From positions 1-64,000 of the forward strand of contig JASJBB010000061.1 of NCBI GenBank assembly GCA_030066735.1: 64,000 bases of DNA, read 5' to 3'. The notes under the pieces were generated by a model. That model was not told the DNA's origin and made no database searches. It saw nothing but the letters and a program-made list of their open reading frames with translations. The translations under genes were made by a program, and so were the position numbers. The stretch is from Woeseiaceae bacterium (GTDB lineage: Bacteria; Pseudomonadota; Gammaproteobacteria; Steroidobacterales; Woeseiaceae). Shown here in pieces: positions 41,035-51,647 of the stretch (its first letter is position 1; every line of letters begins with the position of its first letter).

Positions 41035-41975
41035 GTCACGTCTCCGTACCTGGCGAGCCGCTCCGTCAGCAACTCGTAGAACCCGTCACTATCGACCTGG
41101 TACACCCAGTGGACGTTCCGCGGCCGGTCGGTGACATGCCAGAAGTCCACGGCCGTGTGTCCCAGCGTAAGGTCCGACTGCGTCTCGACGGCGACGTTGC
41201 AGTCCTTGCCCGTAAACAGCCCGGGTTCGATCAGGAAGGCTACCGTGCACGGATCATGCAGTGGCGCGCCCGGCGCGGAGTACTTGCTCATGTCGTAGCG
41301 CTCGAAAAACCCGATCATGCCGGCCACGGCGTCGGCTACGGGATTGTCGAGCGCGCGGATGCGCTCGATGCGCTCTCGCGTCGAGAGCACCTGGTGCGTC
41401 ACGTCGAGGCCCATCTGCACGATCGGCCGGCCGCAGCGAAACACGATGTCCGCCGCCTCGGGATCGACAAGGATGTTGAACTCGGCAGAGGGCGTTCGAT
41501 TACCACCCTCACGCATTGCGCCGCCCATCAGGACGATGCGCTCGATCTTCGGCAAGACGCCCGGCTCGCGCTCGATGACCGTGCCGATGTTCGTCAGCGG
41601 CCCTGTCGGCACGAGCGTGATCGAGCCGTCGTCGGCCGCGAGCAGGGTTTCGATGATGAAGTCCACGCCGTGCCGGGATTGCAACGGCGTATCGGGTTCG
41701 AATATGTCGATGCCGTCGATGCCGGTTTCGCCGTGGATGTACTCCGCGGTCCTCAGCGGCCGGCGCATCGGCTGGTCGCATCCCGCGAATACGGGCGCCT
41801 TACTGTCCGCGATGTCGCACATCATGCGCGCGTTGCGGTGGGTCAGTTGCAGCGGCACATTACCGCCGACCGTCGTAATGCCCAGCACATCGAGCTCGGG
41901 GGAGGCAAACGCGAGCAACAGGGCGACCGCGTCGTCCTGCCCCGGGTCGCAGTCGATGATGATCCTCCGCGCCAC
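41031..41975 (-). CDS. Inosine/uridine-preferring nucleoside hydrolase
   Basis: IIIDCDPGQDDAVALLLAFASPELDVLGITTVGGN; LVPTGPLTNIG; VLMGGA; ATGA overlap with rbsK. Confidence 0.93.
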   Translation of the reverse strand: MARRIIIDCDPGQDDAVALLLAFASPELDVLGITTVGGNVPLQLTHRNARMMCDIADSKAPVFAGCDQPMRRPLRTAEYIHGETGIDGIDIFEPDTPLQSRHGVDFIIETLLAADDGSITLVPTGPLTNIGTVIEREPGVLPKIERIVLMGGAMREGGNRTPSAEFNILVDPEAADIVFRCGRPIVQMGLDVTHQVLSTRERIERIRALDNPVADAVAGMIGFFERYDMSKYSAPGAPLHDPCTVAFLIEPGLFTGKDCNVAVETQSDLTLGHTAVDFWHVTDRPRNVHWVYQVDSDGFYELLTERLARYGDVT

Positions 41976-41979
41976 CGCG

Positions 41980-43203
41980 TCAGAACGTGAGCATCAGTCC
42001 GGCGAGGGCCGCACTCATCAGGTTGGACAGCGATGCGGCGAGCACGGCCTTGATACCGAGTACGCCAATCAGTTCGCGCTTCTCGGGAACCAGCACGCCG
42101 AGACCGCCGAGCAGGATCGCAATCGACGACAGGTTGGCGAAACCGCACAAGGCAAACGTCGTGACCGCCACCGTGCGCGGGCTCATTCCCGCAAGGTAGT
42201 CGTTGAGGTGCGAGAACGCGACGAACTCGTTGAGAATGAGTTTCTCACCGAACAGCGCGCCCGCCGCCTGTGCCTCTTCCCACGGCACGCTCAGCAGGTA
42301 CATCAGCGGCTGGAAGATCTTGCCGAGGATCAGCTGCAGCGTAACGCCTTCGACGCCGAACAGGCCGAACAGGCCGCCGATGAGGCCGTTGAACAGGGCG
42401 ATCAGGGCGACAAAAGCCACCAGCATGGCGCCGATGTTGACGGCCAGCTTCAGGCCGTCACTCGTACCCGAAGCCGCGGCGAGAATCACGTTCTTGTGCT
42501 GGCTCGGCTCCATCTCGAACTTCTCGGGAGCGCTCGCGGGCGCGACTTCGTCGTCGGGCATGATGATCTTGGCCATGAGCAGTCCGCCCGGCGCCGCCAT
42601 GAACGCCGCGGCCAGCAGGTACTTCAGCTCTGCGCCCATGAGGGTATAACCCGCCAGTACCGTGCCGGCGATCGATGCGAGCCCCGATACCATGACGGCG
42701 AACAACTGCGGCTCTGTCAGGCTGCGCAGGTAAGGTTTTACGACGAGCGGCGCCTCGGTTTGGCCGACGAAGATATTCGCGGCCGCATTCATGGACTCGA
42801 CCGTCCCGGTGCCGATGATCTTGTGCAGTGCCCCGCCAACGCCCTTGACGACCCACTCCATGATGCGCAGGTGATACAGGACCGACATCAGTGCGGCGAA
42901 GAAAATGATGATCGGCAGCACGTTGATGGCAAAGCTGAAGCCCACGATATCGGCATCGGCCAGTGGGCCGAAAACCATATCGATGCCGGCGTTGGCGAAT
43001 TCGATAACCGCCAGTACGCCCTTGCTCAGCATGCCGATGAACGCCTGGCCGCGATCCCAGAACAGCACGATGGCGGCGACGACGGTCTGCAGCGCGAATG
43101 CGGACCCGACGATACGAAGGTTGATGGCCTTGCGGTTGCTCGAAAACGCGTAAGCGATGGCAAGAATCGCGATAATGCCCAAGATGCCGATGTAGTTGCC
43201 CAC
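41980..43203 (-). CDS. CNT-family (NupC type) nucleoside:cation symporter
   Basis: [63 protein letters not shown] start 43203. Confidence 0.9.
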   Translation of the reverse strand: MGNYIGILGIIAILAIAYAFSSNRKAINLRIVGSAFALQTVVAAIVLFWDRGQAFIGMLSKGVLAVIEFANAGIDMVFGPLADADIVGFSFAINVLPIIIFFAALMSVLYHLRIMEWVVKGVGGALHKIIGTGTVESMNAAANIFVGQTEAPLVVKPYLRSLTEPQLFAVMVSGLASIAGTVLAGYTLMGAELKYLLAAAFMAAPGGLLMAKIIMPDDEVAPASAPEKFEMEPSQHKNVILAAASGTSDGLKLAVNIGAMLVAFVALIALFNGLIGGLFGLFGVEGVTLQLILGKIFQPLMYLLSVPWEEAQAAGALFGEKLILNEFVAFSHLNDYLAGMSPRTVAVTTFALCGFANLSSIAILLGGLGVLVPEKRELIGVLGIKAVLAASLSNLMSAALAGLMLTF

Positions 43204-43264
43204 GTCCCTACCCCCGTTTGTTCTTGTTTTTACGCGGCGGCCTAAGCATACCGCAAAGGCCTGT

Positions 43265-44578
43265 TCAGCCCGATATTTTCTCGTGGACGACAGGCGCGGC
43301 TCGCGTCGCCTCTTCCTGGACCGTGCAAGCCTCGAGCAGCAGCCGTTCCGCGAGCGCGGCGTCATCGTCGCTGGCCGCATGAATCACCGCGAGCGGTGTC
43401 TCGCCGTCCAGCAGGGTGCCGATACGGGCCACGTCACTGAAGCCCACGGAGAGGTCCAGCGCCTCACCTACCTGCCGGCGACCGCCTCCCAGTTCGATAA
43501 TGGCGTTGCCGACGGCGCGAACGTCCACCGCCGCCAGGAAACCCGACGCATGTACCGCTCTCGTGACCGGCGCCTGCGCAAGGTGCTTGCCATCGTTCGC
43601 GACGAAGCCCGCGGGTCCACCCAGCGCCACGCACATTTCGTCAAAACGCTCGGCGGCCTTGCCGCTCGTCACCGCCTGGCCGCAGCGATCGAGCGCCTTG
43701 TCGAGATCGCTCTCCATACCGGTAAGCAGCAGCATCTCGGCACACAGCGCCATGACGACGTCGTCGAGCCGCGAGTCGCGGTACTCGTTGCGCAGGTAGG
43801 CCATTGACTCGGCAATCTCGAGCGCATTGCCGGCCGTCGTGCCGAGCACTTCGTTCATGTCGGTCAGCACGGCGCTCGTCCGGAGGTCGGCCTGCGCCGC
43901 GGTCGCGATGATGCTCCTGGCGAGGTCGACCGACTTGTCGTGGCTCGGCATGAACGCACCGCTGCCGACCTTGACGTCCATGACCAGCGCATCGAGGCCC
44001 GCCGCGATCTTCTTCGACAGGATCGAGGCCGTAATCAGGGGGATCGACTCGACCGTGGCCGTCACATCGCGAATGGCGTACAGGCGGCGGTCCGCCGGCG
44101 CAAGGTCGGCCGTCTGCCCGATGACCGCGCAGCCAACCGACTTGACCACGTTCCTGAACGTCTCGAAATCGGGCGCCGTGTTGTAGCCCGGAATGGCTTC
44201 GGCCTTGTCGGTGGTGCCGCCCGTATGGCCGAGACCCCTGCCCGAGATCATCGGCACGAAGCAGCCGCACGCGGCAGCGATCGGCGCCAGCAGGAAGCTC
44301 ACCTTGTCGCCCACGCCGCCGGTGGAGTGCTTGTCGACGACAGGACCGTCGAGTCCCGCATCGCTCCAGTCGAGCACGGTACCCGAGCGCGACATGCCGA
44401 TCGTGAGCGTCGCCGCCTCCTCGAACGTCATGCCGTTCAGGAAAACCGCCATCGCCAGCGACGAGACCTGCTCGGCGGGCAGCGACTCATCGGCGAGGCC
44501 GTGGACGAAGAACCGGATCTGCTCGGGCGACAGCTCCGCGCCGTCGCGCTTGGCGCGAATGACGTCAGTAAACAGCAC
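43265..44578 (-). CDS. deoA: Thymidine phosphorylase
   Basis: DKHSTGGVGDKVSFLLAPIAAACGCFVPMISGRGLGHTGGTTDKAEAIPG; LMDVKVGSGAFM-like motif. Confidence 0.94.
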   Translation of the reverse strand: MLFTDVIRAKRDGAELSPEQIRFFVHGLADESLPAEQVSSLAMAVFLNGMTFEEAATLTIGMSRSGTVLDWSDAGLDGPVVDKHSTGGVGDKVSFLLAPIAAACGCFVPMISGRGLGHTGGTTDKAEAIPGYNTAPDFETFRNVVKSVGCAVIGQTADLAPADRRLYAIRDVTATVESIPLITASILSKKIAAGLDALVMDVKVGSGAFMPSHDKSVDLARSIIATAAQADLRTSAVLTDMNEVLGTTAGNALEIAESMAYLRNEYRDSRLDDVVMALCAEMLLLTGMESDLDKALDRCGQAVTSGKAAERFDEMCVALGGPAGFVANDGKHLAQAPVTRAVHASGFLAAVDVRAVGNAIIELGGGRRQVGEALDLSVGFSDVARIGTLLDGETPLAVIHAASDDDAALAERLLLEACTVQEEATRAAPVVHEKISG

Positions 44579-44591
44579 CGGTCAGGTGCCC

Positions 44592-44621
44592 AAAAGAAGA
44601 ATGGCGCACATGGCGCCATTC
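44592..44621 (-). terminator. Probable intrinsic terminator after ompW-like gene
   Basis: Minus strand GAATGGCGC-loop-GCGCCATTC followed by TTCTTTTG; between ompW-like stop and deoA start. Confidence 0.6.
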
Positions 44622-44672
44622 TCCACGTTGCGCGTTGAAGCGCAAACCCCGGCCACCGGGCCAGGGCATTTA

Positions 44673-45290
44673 TCAGAAGCGTTTGCCTACCGAGATCGAA
44701 TACACAAACGGGTTGATGTCGACCGTACCGAGCTTGGCGCCGTCCAGCTTGGCGTCGGTTTCGATGTTGATGTAGCGGAAATCGAAGTTGATGACCCAGT
44801 CGTTCTGCAGCACGACGTCAGCGCCGAGTTGCGCCGCAAAGCCGAATGAATCGTCCAGGCTGAGGCTCGAGGCGGCCAGGGGTCCCGTGGTGTCCGTGCT
44901 GAAAAACGTCGTGTAGTTCAGGCCCAGACCGACGTATGGCTGGAATTTACCGTCGGGCAGGAAGTGATACTGCCCAGAGAACGTCGGCGGCAGGTGGTCC
45001 GTAGAGGCGACCTTGACGCCACCCAGCTCGATGTCGTGGCTGAAGGGCCACGCCGCGAGAATGTCGAACGCCCAGTTCTTGGTGAACATGTAGGTACCGG
45101 TCAGCGTCAGGCTGGTGCCGTCGTCGACCTCGATCGTTCCTCCCGGGCCGAGGTCCAGGTTGTTGCTTTCCGGGGCGACCATGCCGACGCCGGCGCGCAG
45201 GATCCAGGAGCCCTCCTCATGGGCCGTGGCCGGTGCAGCGATCATCAGCGCGACAACAACGGCCGCGACGAGAATAGTGAAGCGTTTCAT
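44673..45290 (-). CDS. OmpW family outer membrane protein
   Basis: Signal peptide MKRFTILVAAVVVALMIAAPATA; SWILRAGVGMVAPES, LTLTGTYMFTKNWAFDILAAWPFSHDI, YVGLGLNYTTFF, terminal ISVGKRF. Confidence 0.9.
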   Translation of the reverse strand: MKRFTILVAAVVVALMIAAPATAHEEGSWILRAGVGMVAPESNNLDLGPGGTIEVDDGTSLTLTGTYMFTKNWAFDILAAWPFSHDIELGGVKVASTDHLPPTFSGQYHFLPDGKFQPYVGLGLNYTTFFSTDTTGPLAASSLSLDDSFGFAAQLGADVVLQNDWVINFDFRYINIETDAKLDGAKLGTVDINPFVYSISVGKRF

Positions 45291-45375
45291 GGTGATTTTC
45301 CTTGTAGGCGAGTGTTTCTGTGCAATGGCACCACCGCCGACGAGGCCGGGCAATGCGGGCTTTCACGTACGTGGA

Positions 45376-46260
45376 TTAGGGCAGAAACCCCCGCAGCGGA
45401 AGCTCGTCGCTCCGCTGCAGCCAGTTGTTCGCCGGGTAATGGCAGGCCTGGTCGATGACGTGCAGCGTATAGGCGTGGCGGGACCTGTCGGACAGGTTGG
45501 GCCCGCTGTAATGCGGGGCGCGGCCGTCGAAGACCACCAGTGTGCCTGCCGGCGCCTCGGCAGGCACGGTATCGGCAAGGTCGAATGGAGTGCCGTCCAG
45601 GATCTCGTTGACCAGTCGGCCCTGGTCGTTGCGGAAGTTACGCTTGCGGAGGGGCGCCCGGTGCGCGCCCGGGATAAAGCGCATGCAGCCGTTCTCTGTC
45701 GTGGCGTCCTCGAGCGCGAACCAGAAGCCCACGCAGGATTCGGGCTCGGTGTAGATGTAAGTGGAGTCCTGGTGGCAAACGACCTCGCCACCGATGCGCG
45801 GCGGCTTGAAGATGTACATCGACTGGATGATGCCCGGCTGCTCGAAGCCAAGGCTGTCTGCGACGCCTGCCAGTTCGGGCGTGCGCGAAAACGCGTCGAA
45901 GACCGGGTCGAGGTCGTGCATGGCGTGGCCGACCTTGTTCAGGCTGTCGACCTTCGCCTGGCGCAGACTGCCGTCGGCGTCGAATGCACCGGCTTCGAGA
46001 AAGAACCGAATCTTGTCGCCTGAAGTGATGAAGTAGTCGTCGGCCTGGTGCGCGTCGCTGGTCGTCGAAAACACGCTGCGCACCGTGCCCGGATCAAACG
46101 CGTCGACCATTTCCTGCATGCGTTGCCTGAGCGCCTTGCAGGCTTCGAGACTGACGAAATCCCGCAGAATCAGCACGCCGTGTTCCTCGAAGTCCGCCAG
46201 CATCCCGGGCGTCAGGATTCCCGCTTTCGGCGCAGCATATGTTGGTAAATCTACGGACAT
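45376..46260 (-). CDS. Phytanoyl-CoA dioxygenase (PhyH) family protein
   Basis: CHQDSTYIYTEPESCVGFWFALEDATTENGCMRFIPGAHR; downstream His in APHYSGPN; Fe(II)/2OG HxD...H layout. Confidence 0.88.
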   Translation of the reverse strand: MSVDLPTYAAPKAGILTPGMLADFEEHGVLILRDFVSLEACKALRQRMQEMVDAFDPGTVRSVFSTTSDAHQADDYFITSGDKIRFFLEAGAFDADGSLRQAKVDSLNKVGHAMHDLDPVFDAFSRTPELAGVADSLGFEQPGIIQSMYIFKPPRIGGEVVCHQDSTYIYTEPESCVGFWFALEDATTENGCMRFIPGAHRAPLRKRNFRNDQGRLVNEILDGTPFDLADTVPAEAPAGTLVVFDGRAPHYSGPNLSDRSRHAYTLHVIDQACHYPANNWLQRSDELPLRGFLP

Positions 46261-46369
46261 GAATGCCAATGCAAATCCCTGCGGTTTAGCTATAGTGCAG
46301 TTTAGAACACCGAAACGATAGTAATGAAGAAATCTCGGGTTCGACCACTATCCACTAGGGGGATCAAGA

Positions 46370-48508
46370 ATGAAGAAGAAACACCCTGGCGCCTATTGGT
46401 GGGCGCCTGTACTGCTCACGCTCGGCCTGCCGCAGCTCGCGTCTGCACAAGACGATGAAGACTCCCGGTTCGAGGAAATCACGGTAACCGCGACCAAGCG
46501 CGAGGAAAGCATCTACGAAGTGCCCATCGCCATGAGCGCCTTCCAGGGCGACAACCTCGCCGCTCAGGGCATCACCGACATCACGGACATCGGCAAATTC
46601 GTGCCGAACATGAACGTTACCGGTTTCTCGGCCGGCCATGTCTCGTCGGTGAACCCGTTCATCCGCGGCATCGGCCTGCAGGATCACCTGATCCTCACCG
46701 ACCCGGGCGTCAGCGTCTACGTCGATGGCGTCTACCTGGGCCGTCAGGTCGGGCAAAACTGGAGCCTGTCCAACATCGAGCGCGTCGAAGTCCTGCGCGG
46801 CCCGCAGGGCACGCTGTACGGCCGTAACTCGATCGGCGGCGCCGTCAATATCATCACCAAGACGCCGGGTTCTTTCGACGGCTCCCGCGTTGGTCTCGAG
46901 ATCGGCTCGCGGGGTCGCCTGAACGGCGACTTCTATGGCGACGCCAACCTCACGGAAAACTTCGCCGTTTCATTCACGGGTGGTTACAAGAGCCGCGACG
47001 GCCTCGGCAAATTCGTCAACCTGCCGAACGCCGACGTCGAAGTCGGCGAGTCGCAGGAAGTTTTCGGCCGGCTGGCGTTCCGCTATTCGAACGAGAACTT
47101 CTCGATCGTGGTCGCCGCTGACGCGAACGACCTCAAAGGCGGCCTGCGCCCGTATACGACGCTGATCGACGAACTGCCGAACGGCGCGGTCTACCAGGCC
47201 GGCTACCGCAATTCGGATGTCGCCTCCAACGTGTACAACAACAACACGGGCCAGCAGAGTCAGACGCACGTGAGCAACTCGGCAGAAGGTCTGTCGATCA
47301 CGGCCGACTGGGAATTCAACGACAACCTCTCAGGCCGCGTCATTGCGAGCACGCGCTCTTCGGAATACAAGTCGGGTCTCGACGACGACGCGTTCTTCGA
47401 CGATTTCCTGTCATTCCCGGAAACGGGCGAGGCCGACCAGGACTCGTTCGAATTCCAGGTGAACGGCGACTTTGGCAGCTGGGATTTCGTCTCGGGCATC
47501 TACTACTTCACCGAAGAAGGCGAAAACCGCCAGGTCGATTACACGTTCAACGGCGGCGCCCCCTCGTTCTTCCTCGTGGACCAGGACGTCACGAGCCAGG
47601 CGATCTTCGCCAATTTCGGATTCGACCTCTCGGACACGGTCCGCATTGCAGCAGGTGCGCGCTACACCGAGGACGAGAAGGACGCGTTCACGCAGTGCTG
47701 CATCAACCCGCAGGACGACGGCTCGGCTGACTTCGACGAACTGAGCTGGGACATCTCGATCAACTGGGACCTGAGCGGCGGCCTGAGCCTCTACGGCGCC
47801 ATCCAGAATGGCTACCAGTCGGGCCAGTTCCCGGCGCGGCCGTTCTGCCTGTTCGGTGCTCCGGGTTGCTTCCAGGCCACGGACAACATCACGGCCATCA
47901 ACTTTGAAGCCGGCATCAAGGGCCAGCCTACCGATTGGCTGCAGATGAGCGCCGCGGTCTTCAATACCGAGTACTCGGACCTGCCCTACCAGGTCAGCAC
48001 GACCGTCGGCGGCGGCTTCTCGACCGTCAACCTGGTTGTCGACCAGACGTCGTTCGGCTTCGAGTGGGAAAGTACGGCGTTCTTTTCGGACGACTTCCTG
48101 CTCCACTTTACGCTCGGCTACATCGATGTCGACGTCGAGCGGCAGCAGGGCGTGAAACCGGTGGCGCCGCTGACGCCTGAGCTTACGTACTCGCTGAGCC
48201 CGGAATACCGTATTGCGCTCGGCAACGGCGGCACTGTGACACTGCGCGCAGACTACGCGTATCGCGACGAGATGTGGGGCGAGCCGAGCTCCGACCCGGG
48301 GCGCTTCACGAAGATCGAGGACCGCAGTCTCCTGAACGCGAACATCGCTTATCGCACGCCGGATGACAGCATGACGATTGCCGTGTACGGGCGAAACATT
48401 ACCGACGAGCGGTATTCGAACGCCAAGCTGAACACCGGCGACTATGTCTTGCGGATCATGAGCAATGACGCGAGCGAGTTCGGCCTGAGCATCACGAAAG
48501 ACTTCTGA
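46370..48508 (+). CDS. TonB-dependent receptor
   Basis: Signal peptide; EEITVTATKREESIYEVPIAMSAF; RVEVLRGPQGTLYGRNSIGGAVNIITK; C-terminal FGLSITKDF. Confidence 0.94.
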   Translation: MKKKHPGAYWWAPVLLTLGLPQLASAQDDEDSRFEEITVTATKREESIYEVPIAMSAFQGDNLAAQGITDITDIGKFVPNMNVTGFSAGHVSSVNPFIRGIGLQDHLILTDPGVSVYVDGVYLGRQVGQNWSLSNIERVEVLRGPQGTLYGRNSIGGAVNIITKTPGSFDGSRVGLEIGSRGRLNGDFYGDANLTENFAVSFTGGYKSRDGLGKFVNLPNADVEVGESQEVFGRLAFRYSNENFSIVVAADANDLKGGLRPYTTLIDELPNGAVYQAGYRNSDVASNVYNNNTGQQSQTHVSNSAEGLSITADWEFNDNLSGRVIASTRSSEYKSGLDDDAFFDDFLSFPETGEADQDSFEFQVNGDFGSWDFVSGIYYFTEEGENRQVDYTFNGGAPSFFLVDQDVTSQAIFANFGFDLSDTVRIAAGARYTEDEKDAFTQCCINPQDDGSADFDELSWDISINWDLSGGLSLYGAIQNGYQSGQFPARPFCLFGAPGCFQATDNITAINFEAGIKGQPTDWLQMSAAVFNTEYSDLPYQVSTTVGGGFSTVNLVVDQTSFGFEWESTAFFSDDFLLHFTLGYIDVDVERQQGVKPVAPLTPELTYSLSPEYRIALGNGGTVTLRADYAYRDEMWGEPSSDPGRFTKIEDRSLLNANIAYRTPDDSMTIAVYGRNITDERYSNAKLNTGDYVLRIMSNDASEFGLSITKDF

Positions 48509-48530
48509 TTCACGACAATCAGCGGTAGCG

Positions 48531-48558
48531 AAGAGCCGGCCACCGGGCCGGCTCTTTT
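48531..48558 (+). terminator. Intrinsic terminator of TonB receptor gene
   Basis: GAGCCGGCC-ACCG-GGCCGGCTC followed by TTTT. Confidence 0.85.
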
Positions 48559-48612
48559 GTGGCGCGGGGAATCGCGGGGCCCGATGCTACAATTGCGCGA
48601 CTAGGAGCGCCG

Positions 48613-50016
48613 ATGACAAGAATAACTTTCTGTTTTATAACGATTTTAATGGCAATGGCCCCCATCGCCTGCCAATCGCAGGACTCGATCGACCTGATCG
48701 TGCAGGGCGATCACCTGGTGACGATGGACGAGGCGATGACCGTCATCGAGAACGGCGCCGTCGCGATCGACGATGGCGTCATCCTGGCCGTTGGCCCGGC
48801 CACTGAGATCAGCGCCTCGTATTCGGCTGCCAAGGTGCTCGCCGGGGACAATCGCATCGTCATGCCGGGACTCGTCAACGGCCACTCGCATGCCGCGATG
48901 ACCCTGCTGCGGGGCGTCGCCGACGACCTCGCCCTCATGGACTGGCTCAACAACTACATCTTCCCGGCCGAGGTCCAGTTCGTGGACGCCGAGTTCGTCC
49001 GCATCGGCACCGAGCTGGCGTGCTGGGAAATGATCCGCGGCGGGACAACGACCTTCGTCGACATGTATTACTACCCCGATACGATCGCCGGGGTCGTGGA
49101 CAGCTGCGGCATGCGCGCGCTGATCTCGGCGACCGTCATCGACCAGCGCAGCCCTGACGCCGAGGACGCCGGCGATTCTATCCGCAAAGGCAGCGGCTTC
49201 ATCGAGCGCTGGCTCGGCAAGAACGATCGCATCACGCCGATCTTCGGCCCGCACGCCAACTACACGCTGAACGCGGACCAACTCAAGGCGACGCGCGCGG
49301 CGGCCATGGCATTCGGCGTGCCGATCAGCATCCACATGTCCGAATCGCCGTTCGAGGTGCAGTACTCGAAGGACACCTACGGCGTGACGAGCATCGAGCT
49401 GTTCGAGTCGATCGGCTTCTTCGAGGGACCCACGATTGCAGCCCACGTCGTGTGGCCGACCGATGCCGAAATTCCGATCCTGGCCGAGCGCCGGGTCGGT
49501 GTCATTCATAACCCGACCTCGAACATGAAGATCGCATCGGGCATCGCACCCGTTACCGAGATGCTGGCCGCCGGCGTGCGCGTCGGTCTCGGCACCGACG
49601 GCGCGGCCAGCAACAACGACCTCGACATGTGGGAAGAAATGCGGCTGGCGGCGTTCCTGCAGAAGGTCGAACAGATGAACCCGGAGGTGCTGTCGGCGGA
49701 GACCGTACTGCGCATGGCGACCAGCGGCGGCGCAACGGCAATCGGTCTCGGCGACACGATCGGCTCGCTCGAGCCCGGCAAGCGAGCCGACCTGATCCAG
49801 GTCGCCTTCGAGGATGTGCATCACATTCCGACCTATGACGTCGTATCGCACCTGGTCTACGTCAATGACGAGCAGGACGTCACGTCAGTCGTTGTCGATG
49901 GCGCTGTTCTCATGGAGGAACGTCGGATGTTGACTATCGATACGCAGCGCGTCACGCGCGAAGCGACCGAACTCGCCGCGCGCATCCAGAGCGCGCTCGA
50001 AGAGAGGAACCAGTAA
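48613..50016 (+). CDS. Amidohydrolase, MTA/SAH/adenosine deaminase-like, with lipoprotein-type signal
   Basis: MTRITFCFITILMAMAPIACQSQ N-terminus; VMPGLVNGHSHAAMTLLRG, HMSES, GLGTDGAASNNDLDMWEEMR. Confidence 0.85.
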   Translation: MTRITFCFITILMAMAPIACQSQDSIDLIVQGDHLVTMDEAMTVIENGAVAIDDGVILAVGPATEISASYSAAKVLAGDNRIVMPGLVNGHSHAAMTLLRGVADDLALMDWLNNYIFPAEVQFVDAEFVRIGTELACWEMIRGGTTTFVDMYYYPDTIAGVVDSCGMRALISATVIDQRSPDAEDAGDSIRKGSGFIERWLGKNDRITPIFGPHANYTLNADQLKATRAAAMAFGVPISIHMSESPFEVQYSKDTYGVTSIELFESIGFFEGPTIAAHVVWPTDAEIPILAERRVGVIHNPTSNMKIASGIAPVTEMLAAGVRVGLGTDGAASNNDLDMWEEMRLAAFLQKVEQMNPEVLSAETVLRMATSGGATAIGLGDTIGSLEPGKRADLIQVAFEDVHHIPTYDVVSHLVYVNDEQDVTSVVVDGAVLMEERRMLTIDTQRVTREATELAARIQSALEERNQ

Positions 50017-50432
50017 TGCTAAGGAACGTACTTGCGCTCGTCGCAGGCCTGGTTGTTTCTATCGGCGTGGTCAAAGTTGTTGAGATGATTGGTCACACGA
50101 TATGGCCGCCGCCCGCCGATCTGGATTGGACTGATGGCGACGCTATACGAACCTACACGTCTCAGCAGCCATTTCTGGCACTCTTGTTCCCAATTCTTTC
50201 CTACTTCCTGGGAACCATTGCGGGACCGCTCATCGCCTGTCGGATAGGCACAGCTCGACCGCTTTTGTTTGTTGGGGTAATCGGTATTGTCATGCTCGCA
50301 GCAACGATCGCAACCCTGATTTGGATTCCGCACCCGATCTGGTTCTCGGTCCTTGCAATTGGAGCGGTGATTATCGGTGGGTGGCTGGCCTTGCAGCTGG
50401 CATGCCGGCGAACCGGGGAACCCGCCGCCTAG
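50016..50432 (+). CDS. Small membrane protein of unknown function
   Basis: 138 aa, four predicted TM segments; TAATG overlap with deaminase gene. Confidence 0.65.
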   Translation: MLRNVLALVAGLVVSIGVVKVVEMIGHTIWPPPADLDWTDGDAIRTYTSQQPFLALLFPILSYFLGTIAGPLIACRIGTARPLLFVGVIGIVMLAATIATLIWIPHPIWFSVLAIGAVIIGGWLALQLACRRTGEPAA

Positions 50433-51637
50433 CCGCGGGAATCGAGGAAGCTCGTGCCGTACTCGGTCGGCGGCAGGCCGAAGAACGACGCCACGGTCTG
50501 CCCGATATCGGCAAACGTCTCGCGCTTGCCCAGCGCGCCGGGCTCGATGCCCTTGCCATACGCCAGCACCGGGATGTGCTCACGGGTGTGGTCGGTGCCC
50601 TGCCAGGTCGGGTCGCAGCCGTGATCCGCGCACAGAAACAGGATGTCATCGTCCCGCATGACATCGAGAATTTCGGGCAGCCGCCGGTCGAAGTACTCGA
50701 GGGCTTCCGCGTAGCCGTCCACGTCGCGGCGATGGCCGTACAGCATGTCGAAGTCGACGAAATTCGTGAACACCACGGTGCGATCACCCGCGCTCCCCAG
50801 CGCGTCGAGGGTGGCGTCGAATAACGCGGCATTGCCGCTCGCCTTGACCTTCTTCGTTATGCCCTTGTGCGCATAGATGTCGGCGATCTTGCCGATGCTG
50901 ATGACGTCGCCGCCTGCAGCCACCAGCTTGTCGAGCACGGTATCGGCATGGGGCGGCGTGGTCAGATCGCGGCGGTTGCCCGTGCGCACGAAGGTGTCCG
51001 GGCCGTCGCCGACGAATGGCCTGGCGATTACGCGACCGATGTTGTACTCGTCGACGAGTTCGCGTGCGATGTCGCAGAGCTCATAGAGCCGGTCGAGCCC
51101 GAAGGCGTCCTCGTGAGCGGCAACCTGGAAAACGCTGTCCGCGGACGTGTAGAAGATCGGCTTGCCGGTACGCACGTGCTCGTCCCCGAGTTCGGCAATG
51201 ATCTCCGTGCCCGACGAATGACAGTTGCCCAGGTAGCCGGGCAGGTTCGCGCGTTCGACCAGCGCGTCGAGCAGCTCCCGGGGGAACGTGTCCTGTTTTT
51301 CGGCGAAATAGCCCCAGTCGAACATCACCGGCACGCCCGCGATTTCCCAGTGGCCGCTTGGCGTGTCCTTGCCGCTCGAAAGCTCTTCGGCAAAGCCGTA
51401 GGCGCCGATGATATCGGCATCGGTGATCGCCCCGTCGGGAAACTGGCCGGTGCTGTCGCGGCTGGCGTGGTAAAGGCCGAGGCGTGCGAGATTGGGCAGG
51501 GACAGCGGTTTGCCGGCGGCGGCGCGCTCACGGGCTATGTGGCCGAACGTGTCCGACCCGGCGTCGCCGAACTGCGCGGCATCGGCCGTAGCGCCGATGC
51601 CGAATGAATCCAGTACCAGTATGACCGCTCGGCCCAT
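50429..51637 (-). CDS. deoB: Phosphopentomutase
   Basis: [73 protein letters not shown]. Confidence 0.95.
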   Translation of the reverse strand: MGRAVILVLDSFGIGATADAAQFGDAGSDTFGHIARERAAAGKPLSLPNLARLGLYHASRDSTGQFPDGAITDADIIGAYGFAEELSSGKDTPSGHWEIAGVPVMFDWGYFAEKQDTFPRELLDALVERANLPGYLGNCHSSGTEIIAELGDEHVRTGKPIFYTSADSVFQVAAHEDAFGLDRLYELCDIARELVDEYNIGRVIARPFVGDGPDTFVRTGNRRDLTTPPHADTVLDKLVAAGGDVISIGKIADIYAHKGITKKVKASGNAALFDATLDALGSAGDRTVVFTNFVDFDMLYGHRRDVDGYAEALEYFDRRLPEILDVMRDDDILFLCADHGCDPTWQGTDHTREHIPVLAYGKGIEPGALGKRETFADIGQTVASFFGLPPTEYGTSFLDSRG

Positions 51638-51647
51638 GAGTCCCTCA

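Noticed and set aside
41317-43245. 642-aa plus-strand ORF antisense to nucleoside hydrolase and CNT genes
   Set aside because: Runs across two well-supported minus-strand genes and their junction; His/Arg/Asp-rich shadow translation.
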